NCBI GenBank assembly: GCA_031581145.1
Contig: JAVLBP010000002.1
Coordinates: 62,001-126,000 of the forward strand
Length of the DNA stretch: 64,000 nucleotides
Direction: 5' to 3'
Source: UBA8296 sp031581145
GTDB taxonomy: Bacteria > Bacteroidota > Rhodothermia > Balneolales > Balneolaceae
The notes beneath the pieces were generated by a model, which had not been told where the DNA came from, searched no databases, and saw only the letters and a list, made by a program, of their open reading frames with translations. A program made the position numbers and the translations under genes. This document shows, one piece after another, positions 44,648 through 53,855 of this stretch (position 1 is its first letter; each line of letters opens with the position of its first letter).

Positions 44648-46000
44648 ATGATTCGACCTAACTCTCATCGATTCTTGACATGGGGCTTGTTTTCCGCCCT
44701 TTTTATCGGTCTCAGTGTGCCTGCTATGGCACAAGATGAAGATCTCGGCACACCACCCTACGGCATGGAGCCGTTGCAAGCGTACTCATTATTCTACGAG
44801 AATTTCCGCATCAAAGACTATCAGATGGCGGAAATGTACGGTGAGTGGATGCTTGTCTCTCAGCCTCGTGAGCTAGAAGGAAACCCACAATTCGAACTCG
44901 ACAAACAGTACCGTCGAATGATTCAAGTATATGCAGGACGCGCAGAGCAAGAGAGTGATCCTACCGTTCGTGCTGAGTACTACGAAAAGGCTGTTGACCT
45001 ATTTGATGAAGCTTACGAAGTATTTTCTGAAGAAGAGGTCGATCAATTTGAATGGAAGGTCTTTGAAGGTCAATTCTTTCAAGAAAATTATAACAATATC
45101 CGTAATGCCCTCGATCGAACCTATGAGGCATATCAAGTCGCTTTTGATCTAGATTATCAGCGTCTTACCGAAATCAGTGATGGCTATTATGTGAGAATCT
45201 TGCTTGAAAATTATGCCAACTCCAATCAAAAAGATGAAGCATTAGCGATGATTGACCTAGTCGAGCCTATTGCCTCACCTGCGCTTCAAAATGTCATAGA
45301 TTCAGCTCGTAATGACCTATTTGATAGCCCAGAAGAACGCCTTGAGTTTCTAGCAGGGCAACTAGAGAAATCACCTGGCGATGCCGCTATCATGAGTGAG
45401 TTGGCTGCACTGTATGATGAAACGGGTGAGCGAGCCAAAGCTATTGAGCTTTTTACACAACTTTATGATCAAGACGCCTCCTATGATAACACCTTGAGGC
45501 TTGCGGAAGTCAAACAAGGGGACGCTGATTATTCAGGGTCAAACACGTTTTACTTAGAAGCGTATGATTTGACCGAGGATATGGATAAGAAAAAAGAGAT
45601 TGCTCTGGAAGTGTCTGAAAACTTTCAAAGTACAGACAACCTTCAACAGGCACGCCGTTATGCAAGACAAGCTCAACAACTTGATGAGCAATGGCACAAG
45701 CCTGCAGAGCAAATCGCCCAAATTTATGCTGCAGCTGTTTCGCAGTGCACGCAAGGCAGAACGATTGATCGCGAAGATAAAACCGTATATTGGCTTGTCT
45801 TAGATTACTTCGAAAAAGCAAAACGACTAACATCATCTAATTCCTCCTCCATAGATCGGTCCATCGAGCAGTACAAAGCAGTGATGCCGACAACCGAAGA
45901 CAAGTTTTTCAATTCTTGGACAACTGGGGAATCTTTCACAATTGACGGATCCGTCAATGCTTGCTACGATTGGATTAGCGAGTCAACAACGATTCGATAA
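44648..46000 (+). CDS. Exported TPR-repeat protein
   Basis: 450 residues with a signal peptide (about 1-28, cleaved near AMAQ). The rest is helical and follows TPR spacing: LQAYSLFYENFRIKDYQMAEMYGEWML, ALDRTYEAYQVAFDLD, AIMSELAALYDETGERAKAIELFTQLYDQ, NLQQARRYARQAQQLDEQWHKPAEQIAQIYAAA. Likely a periplasmic or outer-membrane-associated scaffold; no enzyme motif is seen. Last gene before rho, 81 nt upstream of it. Confidence 0.78.
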   Translation: MIRPNSHRFLTWGLFSALFIGLSVPAMAQDEDLGTPPYGMEPLQAYSLFYENFRIKDYQMAEMYGEWMLVSQPRELEGNPQFELDKQYRRMIQVYAGRAEQESDPTVRAEYYEKAVDLFDEAYEVFSEEEVDQFEWKVFEGQFFQENYNNIRNALDRTYEAYQVAFDLDYQRLTEISDGYYVRILLENYANSNQKDEALAMIDLVEPIASPALQNVIDSARNDLFDSPEERLEFLAGQLEKSPGDAAIMSELAALYDETGERAKAIELFTQLYDQDASYDNTLRLAEVKQGDADYSGSNTFYLEAYDLTEDMDKKKEIALEVSENFQSTDNLQQARRYARQAQQLDEQWHKPAEQIAQIYAAAVSQCTQGRTIDREDKTVYWLVLDYFEKAKRLTSSNSSSIDRSIEQYKAVMPTTEDKFFNSWTTGESFTIDGSVNACYDWISESTTIR

Positions 46001-46081
46001 GAGTCCAATCGACGGGTAGGTTTGGGGTTTCGCTTTTAAGGATAGGGATGGATTGTTTTAAGAAACACGGATACTAACGGT

Positions 46082-47314
46082 ATGGCAAAATCCCGCAATA
46101 AAAGGGGTAAATACAACCCCAAGAGGGGACGAAACAACCAAAAAGGAAGGAAGCGTAACAACCAGAAGAAGCGCAGTGGGTTTGTGCCGAAGTTTCAGGA
46201 TGGCCCCGATGTGTTTGTTGCCGGTACTTACGGGGGTGTGCTCGAAGTCAATGACAAAGGTTATGGGTTTATCCGCAAAATTGACCACGAATTTACCTAT
46301 CACCCCACGGATCCTTTCATTAAACCCGATCACGTTCGTAAGCAGGATTTAAAGTCGGGACTTGTGCTTGAAGGGGAGTTTGAGGAAGATGCCCATGGCA
46401 ATCGCAGAGTCCACTCCATCGACCGGATTAACCAAAGACCTGCAGCTGAATGGCAAAAGGTGGTTCGATTTGAACGACAAATTCCTGAAATGCCCACGGA
46501 GTCTCTTACGCTAGGTGCAAATCCAGAGGAGACTGAGTTACGAGCACTTGATCTTATTGCACCCATTGGCAAAGGGCAACGGGCTCTGATAGTTGCACCC
46601 CCGAGAACGGGAAAGACAGTCTTGCTCAAACAGATTGCTGGTGCCCTCACTGAGCACCATCCAGAAGTGCATACCTCTATTCTGTTGGTTGATGAACGAC
46701 CCGAAGAGGTGACCGACTTTTTGCGTACAACCTCCGCTGAGGTGTTTGCTTCATCCAATGACCGTTCGACACAAAGCCATGTTCGGATTGCTGAAATGGC
46801 GTTGGGTTATGCCAAGCGGAAAGCAGAAAGTGGTCAAGATGCCGTACTCCTTATCGATTCATTGACGCGAATGGGCCGTGCATACAATGCAGCTCAGACT
46901 GGCAGCGGTCGCACGCTTTCGGGTGGACTTGATATTCGTGCCTTGGAGGTCCCGAAACGTATTTTTGGATCTGCAAGAGCGTTTGAAGGGGGTGGCTCAC
47001 TCACCATTATCGCGACTTGTCTGATCGAGACCAATTCACGCATGGATGATTTGATCTTCGAGGAGTTTAAAGGAACGGGAAACATGGAGCTCGTCCTTGA
47101 CAGAGAGGTTGCCAATGATCGGATCTTTCCAGCCATTAATATTCTTGCCTCAGGAACGCGTAATGAAGATAAGTTCATTACCGACTCCATGGATGAGCGC
47201 AACGCAATACGCCGTTACTTGCTCAAAAAATCGCCGAAAGATGCGATGCTACAGTTGCTCAAAGTGATCAAGAATACGGATAGCAACGAAGAGCTCTTTA
47301 TGCAACTTCAGTAA
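46082..47314 (+). CDS. rho: Transcription termination factor Rho
   Basis: Hexameric RNA translocase that ends transcription. 410 residues. The N-terminus is short but very basic (about 1-35: KSRNKRGKYNPKRGRNNQKG type), instead of the long acidic extension of some relatives; the CSD-type RNA domain follows (GGVLEVNDKGYGFIRKIDHE). Walker A APPRTGKTVLL, DERPEEVTDF, Walker B VLLIDSLTRMGRAYN and the secondary RNA site QTGSGRTLSGGLD are present. The gene overlaps the convergent rhodanese gene by 7 nt. Many other convergent pairs here also abut, so Rho may do much of the termination. Confidence 0.97.
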   Translation: MAKSRNKRGKYNPKRGRNNQKGRKRNNQKKRSGFVPKFQDGPDVFVAGTYGGVLEVNDKGYGFIRKIDHEFTYHPTDPFIKPDHVRKQDLKSGLVLEGEFEEDAHGNRRVHSIDRINQRPAAEWQKVVRFERQIPEMPTESLTLGANPEETELRALDLIAPIGKGQRALIVAPPRTGKTVLLKQIAGALTEHHPEVHTSILLVDERPEEVTDFLRTTSAEVFASSNDRSTQSHVRIAEMALGYAKRKAESGQDAVLLIDSLTRMGRAYNAAQTGSGRTLSGGLDIRALEVPKRIFGSARAFEGGGSLTIIATCLIETNSRMDDLIFEEFKGTGNMELVLDREVANDRIFPAINILASGTRNEDKFITDSMDERNAIRRYLLKKSPKDAMLQLLKVIKNTDSNEELFMQLQ

Positions 47315-47628
47315 ACAGGAAGCGTTGGGTCAATCTCACGGGCCCAAGCATTGATTCCGCCTGCAAGATTTTTGACGTTCTCAAACCCTTCTCCTTGCAG
47401 AACTTGGCATGCTCTAGCACTGCGTCCCCCGGAACGACACATCACAATCACTTCTTTGTGTTTGTGTTGCTCGATTTCGTCCACCCGTTCAGATAATTGA
47501 TCCAGTGGGATGAGCTCGGCGCCAATATTGCTTAACTCATATTCGTGCTGTTCTCTGACATCCAACACAAATACATCCTCTTTGGCATCAAGCTTTTCCT
47601 TTAGTTCGTCAACGTTGATCTCGTTCAT
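47308..47628 (-). CDS. Single-domain rhodanese-like protein
   Basis: 106 residues, one rhodanese domain: ELKEKLDAKEDVFVLDVREQHEYELSNIG and the active-site loop CRSGGRSARA, with Cys in the cysteine-arginine-serine-glycine form of catalytic rhodaneses. Probably a cytoplasmic sulfurtransferase. It overlaps lptB by 4 nt upstream and the convergent rho 3' end by 7 nt. Confidence 0.92.
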   Translation of the reverse strand: MNEINVDELKEKLDAKEDVFVLDVREQHEYELSNIGAELIPLDQLSERVDEIEQHKHKEVIVMCRSGGRSARACQVLQGEGFENVKNLAGGINAWAREIDPTLPVY

Positions 47629-48392
47629 ATGTCCCTCGCCTCTTTTTGTTGATATCGCTCCAAATGAAATTGTTTACCAAGATAGAGATTTCGAGCTTCT
47701 TCATCTTGAGCTAGTTCTTCTGGGGTTCCCTCTTTAAAGACTTTGCCTGAGTACATTAAATAGGTGCGATCGGTAATCGCCAGAGTCTCATGAACATTGT
47801 GATCGGTGATGAGGACACCAAGATTGCGTTTTTTTAGGTCCGCAATAATGTGTTGAATCTCCTCAACTGCGATGGGATCAATCCCAGCAAAGGGCTCATC
47901 CAGCAGCAAAAACTTTGGATCGGTGGCCAAGGCTCGCGCAATTTCTGTACGTCTTCGCTCACCACCTGAGCATTCGGAACCCTTGTTGTGAGACACATGG
48001 TCAAGCCCAAATTCTTGGATTAGGGCGTCCGATTTGGCCTCTCTTTCTTGCTTGGGTACCCCTTGGAACTGCATCACAACAAGTAAATTTTCACGGACGG
48101 TGAGATCACGAAAGACAGAAGGTTCTTGAGGCAAATACCCAAGCCCTAGGCGAGCCCTCTTAAACATCGGCTTGTGTGCAATGGACACATCGTCGAGCTT
48201 GATTGTCCCACGTTCGGCTCGAATCAACCCAACAATCATTTGGAACGTGGTGGTTTTACCCGCCCCATTAGGACCTAATAGTCCAAGTACTTCCCCTTGT
48301 TGTAGCGATAAGCTTACGTCGTTTACAACAACTCGTGAGCGATAGCTTTTCTTTAACCCTTCAACATTCAGAGTAGAGACTTGTGAGGTCAT
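47625..48392 (-). CDS. lptB: LPS export ABC transporter ATP-binding protein
   Basis: ATPase of the LptB2FG machine that pulls lipopolysaccharide from the inner membrane. 255 residues. Walker A GPNGAGKTT, Q-loop in GYLPQEPSVFRDLTVREN, signature CSGGERRRTEIARAL (Cys replaces the usual Leu), Walker B FLLLDEPFAGIDP and the H-loop ITDHNVHET. Overlaps purQ and the rhodanese gene by 4 nt each. Confidence 0.93.
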   Translation of the reverse strand: MTSQVSTLNVEGLKKSYRSRVVVNDVSLSLQQGEVLGLLGPNGAGKTTTFQMIVGLIRAERGTIKLDDVSIAHKPMFKRARLGLGYLPQEPSVFRDLTVRENLLVVMQFQGVPKQEREAKSDALIQEFGLDHVSHNKGSECSGGERRRTEIARALATDPKFLLLDEPFAGIDPIAVEEIQHIIADLKKRNLGVLITDHNVHETLAITDRTYLMYSGKVFKEGTPEELAQDEEARNLYLGKQFHLERYQQKEARDI

Positions 48393-49090
48393 AAGGTTAC
48401 GTTGGCAGCCTGTAAAAAGGCATCGAGTAGATATCGACCGTCGGCATTCCCTAGTTGTGGCTCTGCAGCACGCTCTGGGTGAGGCATCAACCCGAGTACA
48501 TTGCCTTGCACGTTACAAATGCCAGCAATAGCAGCAGTGGATCCGTTTACGTTGGCTTCGGGATCTACATCGCCAAGTTCATTCACGTACCGAAAGACAA
48601 TTTGTTGATGATCTTCTAGACGCTTTAGTCCCTCCTCATCAATTCGGTAGTTCCCTTCGCCGTGGGAAACCGGGATTTTGAAGACTTCTGCAGGATCGAG
48701 TCCTTGTGTGAAATGGGATCGATTCCCCTCTTCCACTCTAAGGTGTACAGATTTGCAGATGAAACGGAGGTTTTTGTTGTGGAGCATCACCCCAGGTAAC
48801 AACCCCGCTTCAAGCAAGATTTGGAACCCATTACAAATGCCGATCACCGGCCCCCCTTTCTTAGCAAAGTCTTGTATCGACTCCATAATGGGGGAAAATC
48901 TTGCAATTGCCCCCGTCCGAAGATAGTCACCGTACGAAAATCCACCTGGGACAACCACCATATCAGGGGTTCCAATCGTCGTCTCTTTGTGCCAAACGGA
49001 GGTTACATTGGCGCCAAGCACTGTCCCAAACACATGTACGGTATCGTGATCACAGTTAGAGCCTGGAAAAATGGGAATGGCAATATTCAT
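48389..49090 (-). CDS. purQ: Phosphoribosylformylglycinamidine synthase subunit PurQ
   Basis: Glutaminase subunit of FGAM synthase in purine synthesis. 233 residues. MNIAIPIFPGSNCDHDTVHVF at the N-terminus, the nucleophile Cys in PVIGICNGFQILLEAG, and MPHPERAAEP with the His-Glu pair. It lies with purS (the small bridging subunit) and a clpS gene; the large subunit PurL is outside the window. Confidence 0.96.
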   Translation of the reverse strand: MNIAIPIFPGSNCDHDTVHVFGTVLGANVTSVWHKETTIGTPDMVVVPGGFSYGDYLRTGAIARFSPIMESIQDFAKKGGPVIGICNGFQILLEAGLLPGVMLHNKNLRFICKSVHLRVEEGNRSHFTQGLDPAEVFKIPVSHGEGNYRIDEEGLKRLEDHQQIVFRYVNELGDVDPEANVNGSTAAIAGICNVQGNVLGLMPHPERAAEPQLGNADGRYLLDAFLQAANVTL

Positions 49091-49092
49091 AC

Positions 49093-49389
49093 TTATCCTT
49101 TGATTTCTGTGATCAGGTCAATTTCTTCCAAAATAGATTTTACCCTCAACGCTTTGTCAAACTCTCCCTCATACACCACTGCACTTCCTTGGTGGTGTAC
49201 TTCGAGTGTCAACCGTGAGGCTTTCTCCTTTGTACACTGAATTGCCTTGATAAGCTGGGCAATCACCTCCTCAAAGGTGTGGTCCTCGTCATTGTAAAGA
49301 ATCACACGCCACGGTTCGGATGCAGACGTATCTACCTCCTCAAGCTCGAGTGTCTCTTCTGTCGTCGCGGGTTTATTGGCTTGTGTCAT
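49093..49389 (-). CDS. clpS: ATP-dependent Clp protease adaptor ClpS
   Basis: Delivers N-degron substrates to ClpAP-type proteases. About 98 residues from the ATG at 49389, which overlaps purS by 17 nt (a GTG at 49398 would overlap further). An acidic N-terminal tail (TEETLELEEVD) leads into PWRVILYNDEDHTFEEVI, the conserved N-degron pocket start, and VHHQGSAVVYEGEFDKA. Its place between purS and purQ is unusual. Confidence 0.92.
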   Translation of the reverse strand: MTQANKPATTEETLELEEVDTSASEPWRVILYNDEDHTFEEVIAQLIKAIQCTKEKASRLTLEVHHQGSAVVYEGEFDKALRVKSILEEIDLITEIKG

Positions 49390-49639
49390 GGGCGACACGC
49401 TTCATTTCAATCTCAACATCTTCCATCACGTCGTTTGCCAGCAACTTTTGGCATGCTTCCTCCACCCTTTTTTTTGCCTCTTCTTCCGTGGAGGCATCCA
49501 CATTCATCGTCATTAGTTTCCCAATTCTGACATCGTGGATAGTTGTGAGGCCCAGCTGGTGGAGCGCTTGCTCCGAGGCTTTTCCTTTTGGATCCAAAAT
49601 CGATGGACGAAGGGTTACATGTACCGAAGCTTGAAACAT
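49373..49639 (-). CDS. purS: Phosphoribosylformylglycinamidine synthase subunit PurS
   Basis: Small subunit that joins PurQ and PurL. 88 residues. The family signature is clear: ASVHVTLRPSILDPKGKASEQALHQLGL, then VRIGKLMTMNVDASTEEEAKKRVEEACQKLLAN. It overlaps the 5' part of clpS. Shares a strand with miaA, 54 nt upstream of it in transcription order. Confidence 0.95.
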   Translation of the reverse strand: MFQASVHVTLRPSILDPKGKASEQALHQLGLTTIHDVRIGKLMTMNVDASTEEEAKKRVEEACQKLLANDVMEDVEIEMKRVAHDTSQ

Positions 49640-49693
49640 GGCAAAGAATGAGTTAGATAGTGGCTGAAAGGTATGATTTCTTGAGCAATGGGG

Positions 49694-50611
49694 CTAGTGG
49701 TTAACACCTGCTTGAACCCATTGAATAAAGGGCCATCGTCGAAACCATGTCATTTGACGTTTTGCATATTGTCGAGTCGCAATGTTGATGGCTTCTTGTG
49801 TCTCACGCAACGTAGCGCTGCCCTCAAAAAATGGTTTCCACTCTCGATAACCGACACTTTTCATGGGGTTGGAGTCCCAGGAGCATCCGCTTGCGAGTAG
49901 CATGTCCACTTCCTGTTGAAGCCCTTTTTGTATCATCGCTTCAACGCGTGACGCAATTCGATCGTGGAGTATGGCTCTGTCCATAAAAAGACCAAACACA
50001 GGTTGTGATCTCAAGACAGGGTTTGTGGGGGTTTCGAAGCCTTGTTGTCGTGAATGAAATGAGCTAAAAGGCCTTCCAGTTTGCATCCACACATCAAGTG
50101 ACCTCAATATTCGTTGACGATTAAGACCGTCCATTTGAGAAGCATAGGTCGGGTCTACACGTTGAAGCTTTTGGTAGAGACCCTCCAATCCAATGCTCTT
50201 TTCTTCTTCTTGTAGTACTTCGAGGTTCTGAGCCTTGGAAGGGGGAACAGCTTCAAGTGGAAAAAGTAGAGCTTGCAGATAGAGCGTGCTTCCCCCTACG
50301 ATAATGAGTGGTATGTTGCGAGATTGCGTTTCTTCGATAATGGTCGCGGCCGTTTGCTGAAAACTTGACGCGGTTTCGGGTTCATGAGGAGAGACAATCT
50401 GCACGTAATGGTGTGGAATACCCTCCTGTTCCTCTGGGGTGGCAGCGGAGGTGCCAATCACCATTCCCTCGTAACATTGTCTTGAGTCTGCCGATAAGAT
50501 TTCGGCCCCCAAATGTTTGGCCATCCGAATGGCTAATGCACTCTTTCCCGAGGCGGTTGGCCCCAAAATTGTAAGAATAGGTGCCTCTGTACTCATTACC
50601 TCTGTACTCAT
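49694..50611 (-). CDS. miaA: tRNA dimethylallyltransferase
   Basis: Prenylates A37 of tRNAs reading U-starting codons. 305 residues. ATP-loop GPTASGKSALA (about 18-28), DSRQCYEGM, HHYVQIVSP, and the QILRSLDVW-type helix. The first 15 nt are duplicated, giving MSTEV-MSTEA and a second possible start at 50596. The ATG at 50611 overlaps the stop of the PorV-like gene as ATGA, which favours it. Confidence 0.95.
   Translation of the reverse strand: MSTEVMSTEAPILTILGPTASGKSALAIRMAKHLGAEILSADSRQCYEGMVIGTSAATPEEQEGIPHHYVQIVSPHEPETASSFQQTAATIIEETQSRNIPLIIVGGSTLYLQALLFPLEAVPPSKAQNLEVLQEEEKSIGLEGLYQKLQRVDPTYASQMDGLNRQRILRSLDVWMQTGRPFSSFHSRQQGFETPTNPVLRSQPVFGLFMDRAILHDRIASRVEAMIQKGLQQEVDMLLASGCSWDSNPMKSVGYREWKPFFEGSATLRETQEAINIATRQYAKRQMTWFRRWPFIQWVQAGVNH
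50582..50611 (-). repeat. 15-bp tandem duplication of the miaA start region
   Basis: On the minus strand ATGAGTACAGAGGTA (50611-50597) is followed by ATGAGTACAGAGGCA (50596-50582), 14 of 15 identical, so the start codon and first five codons occur twice. Confidence 0.9.
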
Positions 50612-51729
50612 TTTTTGAGTAATTCAGGAATAGCTACTTTGATAGAGATTCGATGGGTCACGCCTAAATCTGACGCATATCCAGAAAAGTCTGTGAAGGC
50701 ATAGTCTACCACAACTCTTGTAGTTTCTATACCCAATCCTACGGCAGGCGTTAAAGTGGCAGAACCCTCTTGGGGCAAGACAAGATCCGTCAATCCCCAA
50801 CGTAAATGTGCCCATGTCCATGCACTGAGCTCAAACCCAAGATGGGGTTCCAGACTCAACTCACCAAGATTGAGACTGTACGCTTGTCGATTCTCTGCGT
50901 GCACCACCACATCCCCCACCACTTGCAATGAAAACTCTCCAAGTGTTTGGGATCGTGCGATCGAGATGCGTGCCGAGGGGCGGACAGACTCTTTTGTAGA
51001 GGTTGGCAATACATCTCCATACACCGTCTCCAAGGGAGCAAGCTCCTCCGCATCGTAGCGCCAAAATTTTAACATAGAAAACAGATCGTGAACATGAAGT
51101 CCCATGCTCCACTGTTGTGAGGTACCTTGAACCGCTGCATCCAGACCTGTACCCCACGCACTTGCAAACGGCCCCACTTTGTGGCTAATCCACTTGATGG
51201 ACGCCCCTGTCGTCCACGTTGCACCCAGCCAAGAGCGGTCAAGTGGCTGACCGTATGACAAAAAGATGGCCTGATCGCTCACATTAAACGTCGTTATTGC
51301 CCCAGCTGCGTTTGCAATGGGACTTTGACGGTCAGGATCCCATGCATTGAGGGTGTTTTGAACTCCATTGACACCCTGTCGTAACCACGAGATTGCAAAC
51401 ACACGCCCCTTTTGCACAGGGTATGCAAAAGCAACATAATCTCGTGATAAGATCCCCCCAAACCGCTCTGAGCGCATCCAAATGGTTTCGGGCGTCTCTA
51501 CCTGGCTCAATCCAGCAACATTCCAGAATGGAGATGTAGCATCGTGCCCAATAGCCCCTTGAGCCTCTCCCATAGCTAGACCTCTTGCACCTGCACCCAG
51601 GGACAAAAAATCACCCCCATATTTGGCATTTCGGAAGGATTGTGCTGTGGCTTGGTGGTCGCATACAATCCATAGAAAACACACCCCAAAAAGGAGCTTC
51701 CATAACCGGTGATTTTGGGCGCATTTCAT
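50608..51729 (-). CDS. PorV/PorQ-family outer membrane protein
   Basis: About 373 residues from the ATG at 51729, which gives a clean signal peptide (ending ATAQ); a GTG at 51759 lengthens it by ten. The mature start YGGDFLSLGAGARGLAMGEAQGAIGHDATSPFWNVAGLSQVE is the hallmark of PorV/PorQ and related UPF0164 barrels, some of which serve type IX secretion. The remainder alternates strand-like segments and ends HRISIKVAIPELLKK. No other secretion gene is nearby, so a T9SS role is open. Overlaps miaA by 4 nt. Confidence 0.82.
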   Translation of the reverse strand: MKCAQNHRLWKLLFGVCFLWIVCDHQATAQSFRNAKYGGDFLSLGAGARGLAMGEAQGAIGHDATSPFWNVAGLSQVETPETIWMRSERFGGILSRDYVAFAYPVQKGRVFAISWLRQGVNGVQNTLNAWDPDRQSPIANAAGAITTFNVSDQAIFLSYGQPLDRSWLGATWTTGASIKWISHKVGPFASAWGTGLDAAVQGTSQQWSMGLHVHDLFSMLKFWRYDAEELAPLETVYGDVLPTSTKESVRPSARISIARSQTLGEFSLQVVGDVVVHAENRQAYSLNLGELSLEPHLGFELSAWTWAHLRWGLTDLVLPQEGSATLTPAVGLGIETTRVVVDYAFTDFSGYASDLGVTHRISIKVAIPELLKK

Positions 51730-51923
51730 ACTCGAAAGGTACACATTTTCTAGGGTCACTGGGATTCGCTGGTTCAGTGCACATCATAGCAGCAACACGT
51801 ACAGAGCCATGGTGATAAAGCAACGAATTTGTGTATATTTTTAGCGTTGAGGAATTCCGTTTTTTCTCTGAACCCATCGCGTAGCAACCTCTAACAAGAA
51901 CCACCTCAGAGCCGCCAAATTGC

Positions 51924-53036
51924 ATGAAATTCACCGTTAATAGTAGCCAACTCAACTCGGGCCTTAGCGCCGTGGTAGGCGCTGTGCCTACCAAGGCAAC
52001 CCTCCCTATTTTAGAAACGATGTTGTTCAGCCTAGAAGGAAACACCCTCAAGCTGACTGCCACCGATTTGGAAATCGCCATGATCCAAACCCTTGAAGTG
52101 GATGGCCAGGAGGCAGGTTCTGTCTGTGTGCCTGCGAAACGTCTTCTTGAAACGTTGAGACAGCTTCCCGACACCCCGGTCACATTTGCTGTAGATGAGC
52201 AGCAGTCTATCACATTTAGCACAGATAAAGGAACCTACAAACTTGTAGGAGAGAGTGGCGAAGATTTTCCCGGTGTGCCAGGTCTAACTGACGGCACCAC
52301 ATTAACCTGTGAGAGCCCTGTTCTCAAAAATGCGATTCAAAAAACCTTATTTGCTGTATCAAATGATGATTTACGACCTGCAATGATGGGGGTTTTCTTC
52401 ACTGTCACATCAGAAGGGACAACGTGCGTTGCAACCGATGGCCATCGCCTTGTAAAGCATCACGATACTGGGCTCACCTCCACGGAAACACTCACCTTTA
52501 TCGTGCCAGAAAAAGCGCTGAACCAAGTTTTAAAATCGATTCACTCTGAGGGGAGCTCCGTCAGCGTTTCTGACTCCCATGTTGTGTTCGAACATGGAGA
52601 CACTGTAGTGATTTCGCGTCTCATTAATGAGCAATACCCCAATTATGAGTCTGTGATTCCAAAGGATAATGACAAGACGCTATTTATCGATCGTGAAACA
52701 CTCCTATCCACAGTCAAAAGGGTTTCCGTCTTCTCAAGCACCACAACCCGCCAGATTCGCCTTCAACTCGGGGATAACTCAGTCGTTTTGCGAGCTGAGG
52801 ACCTAGACTTGAGTAGTGAGGCCAAGGAGAGTTTAGCGTGCGATTATGATGGTGAAACGATGGAGATTGGCTTCAATGCACGCTATCTAGGAGACGTTTT
52901 GTCAAATATTGACCACGAACAGGTCCGTTTTGAGTTCTCCACTCCGAATCGTGCCGGCATTGTGAAGCCTGCCACGGAAGAAGAGGGGCAATCGCTGCTC
53001 ATGCTCGTCATGCCGGTCATGCTCAATACCTATTAA
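51924..53036 (+). CDS. dnaN: DNA polymerase III beta subunit (sliding clamp)
   Basis: Ring that holds the replicative polymerase on DNA. 370 residues in three repeated domains. Landmarks: MKFTVNSSQLNSGLSAVVGAVPTKATLPIL, TDLEIAM, ATDGHRLVKH, LFIDRETLLSTVKRVSVFSS, and the C-terminal MLVMPVML that resembles the conserved MPMRL tail. It stands apart from dnaA, dnaX and gyrB; upstream is a 194-nt divergent gap to the PorV-like gene. Confidence 0.97.
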   Translation: MKFTVNSSQLNSGLSAVVGAVPTKATLPILETMLFSLEGNTLKLTATDLEIAMIQTLEVDGQEAGSVCVPAKRLLETLRQLPDTPVTFAVDEQQSITFSTDKGTYKLVGESGEDFPGVPGLTDGTTLTCESPVLKNAIQKTLFAVSNDDLRPAMMGVFFTVTSEGTTCVATDGHRLVKHHDTGLTSTETLTFIVPEKALNQVLKSIHSEGSSVSVSDSHVVFEHGDTVVISRLINEQYPNYESVIPKDNDKTLFIDRETLLSTVKRVSVFSSTTTRQIRLQLGDNSVVLRAEDLDLSSEAKESLACDYDGETMEIGFNARYLGDVLSNIDHEQVRFEFSTPNRAGIVKPATEEEGQSLLMLVMPVMLNTY

Positions 53037-53048
53037 GCTTAGCCTAGG

Positions 53049-53840
53049 TTGCCTGCAAGGATTACCCTTACCACAGATTTTGGATTAGAAGACCACTATG
53101 TAGCTTCGATGAAAGGGGTGCTACTCTCGATGGGTCCCTCAGATCTTCAGCTCATCGATATCTCACACACGATTCCTGCAAATGACATCATGGCAGCTTC
53201 TTGGACGGTCCGAGAAGCGATTCGGACATATCCTGCCGATACTGTTCATCTAGTCGTGGTGGATCCAGGCGTCGGAACAGACCGTGATGCTGTGATTGTA
53301 CGGTGGAATCAACAGTGGTTTGTAGGTCCTGATAATGGCCTCTTCTCCTTAATGACAGAGCAAGAGGGTGTGGAAGCATGGCTTTTGAACCAACCCTCGT
53401 TCTGGCTTGAAAATGTATCGAAAACCTTCCACGGAAGAGATGTATTCGCCCCTGTGGCAGCCCACTTGGCCAACGGAGTCAACCCTGACACCATGGGCAC
53501 ATTGGGCCATAATTTACTGACGTGGCGTTGGGTCGAGCCGATTTTGGATCGGGATGGGATTCGAGGATGGGTTGCTCACATCGATCGTTTTGGGAACCTC
53601 ATTAGCAACATCCCTGGGGCATGGATGCAGAACAGGTCAAAAGGGTCTTTTAAAATCTATGTCGGGAACACCATTATCGATGCGCTCCACCCAACCTTTG
53701 GCTCGGTCGAGACAGGTGACGAGGTGGCTTACATTGGTAGCTCTGGCATGCTGGAAGTCGCCGTGAATCAAGGTCACGCGGGTGAGCTGCTTGGGGTGCC
53801 CAAAGGGTCCCAACTCACTGTGGTGTTTCAGCAACCTTAA
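53049..53840 (+). CDS. S-adenosyl-L-methionine hydrolase/hydroxide adenosyltransferase (DUF62)
   Basis: SAM plus water gives adenosine and methionine in this family. 263 residues from a TTG start at 53049, chosen because MPARITLTTDFGLEDHYVASMKGVL is the conserved N-terminus and no ATG or GTG serves it. Other blocks: LIDISHTIPANDI, VVVDPGVGTDRDAV, GPDNGLFS and FHGRDVFAPVAAHLANG. The C-terminal domain shows FGNLISNIPG. It follows dnaN by 12 nt and converges on argS with 15 nt between stops. Confidence 0.93.
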   Translation: MPARITLTTDFGLEDHYVASMKGVLLSMGPSDLQLIDISHTIPANDIMAASWTVREAIRTYPADTVHLVVVDPGVGTDRDAVIVRWNQQWFVGPDNGLFSLMTEQEGVEAWLLNQPSFWLENVSKTFHGRDVFAPVAAHLANGVNPDTMGTLGHNLLTWRWVEPILDRDGIRGWVAHIDRFGNLISNIPGAWMQNRSKGSFKIYVGNTIIDALHPTFGSVETGDEVAYIGSSGMLEVAVNQGHAGELLGVPKGSQLTVVFQQP

Positions 53841-53855
53841 CCCACATTCAGAACG

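Noticed and set aside
46330..46758. Open frame opposite rho
   Set aside because: Antisense to the RNA-binding and Walker A parts of rho; no independent support.
51760..51923. Replication origin near dnaN
   Set aside because: No dnaA gene and no cluster of DnaA boxes in the divergent gap; dnaN is often away from oriC in this group.
51611..52222. Open frame opposite the start of dnaN
   Set aside because: It crosses the divergent gap and runs antisense to the well-conserved beginning of dnaN; composition is that of a shadow frame.
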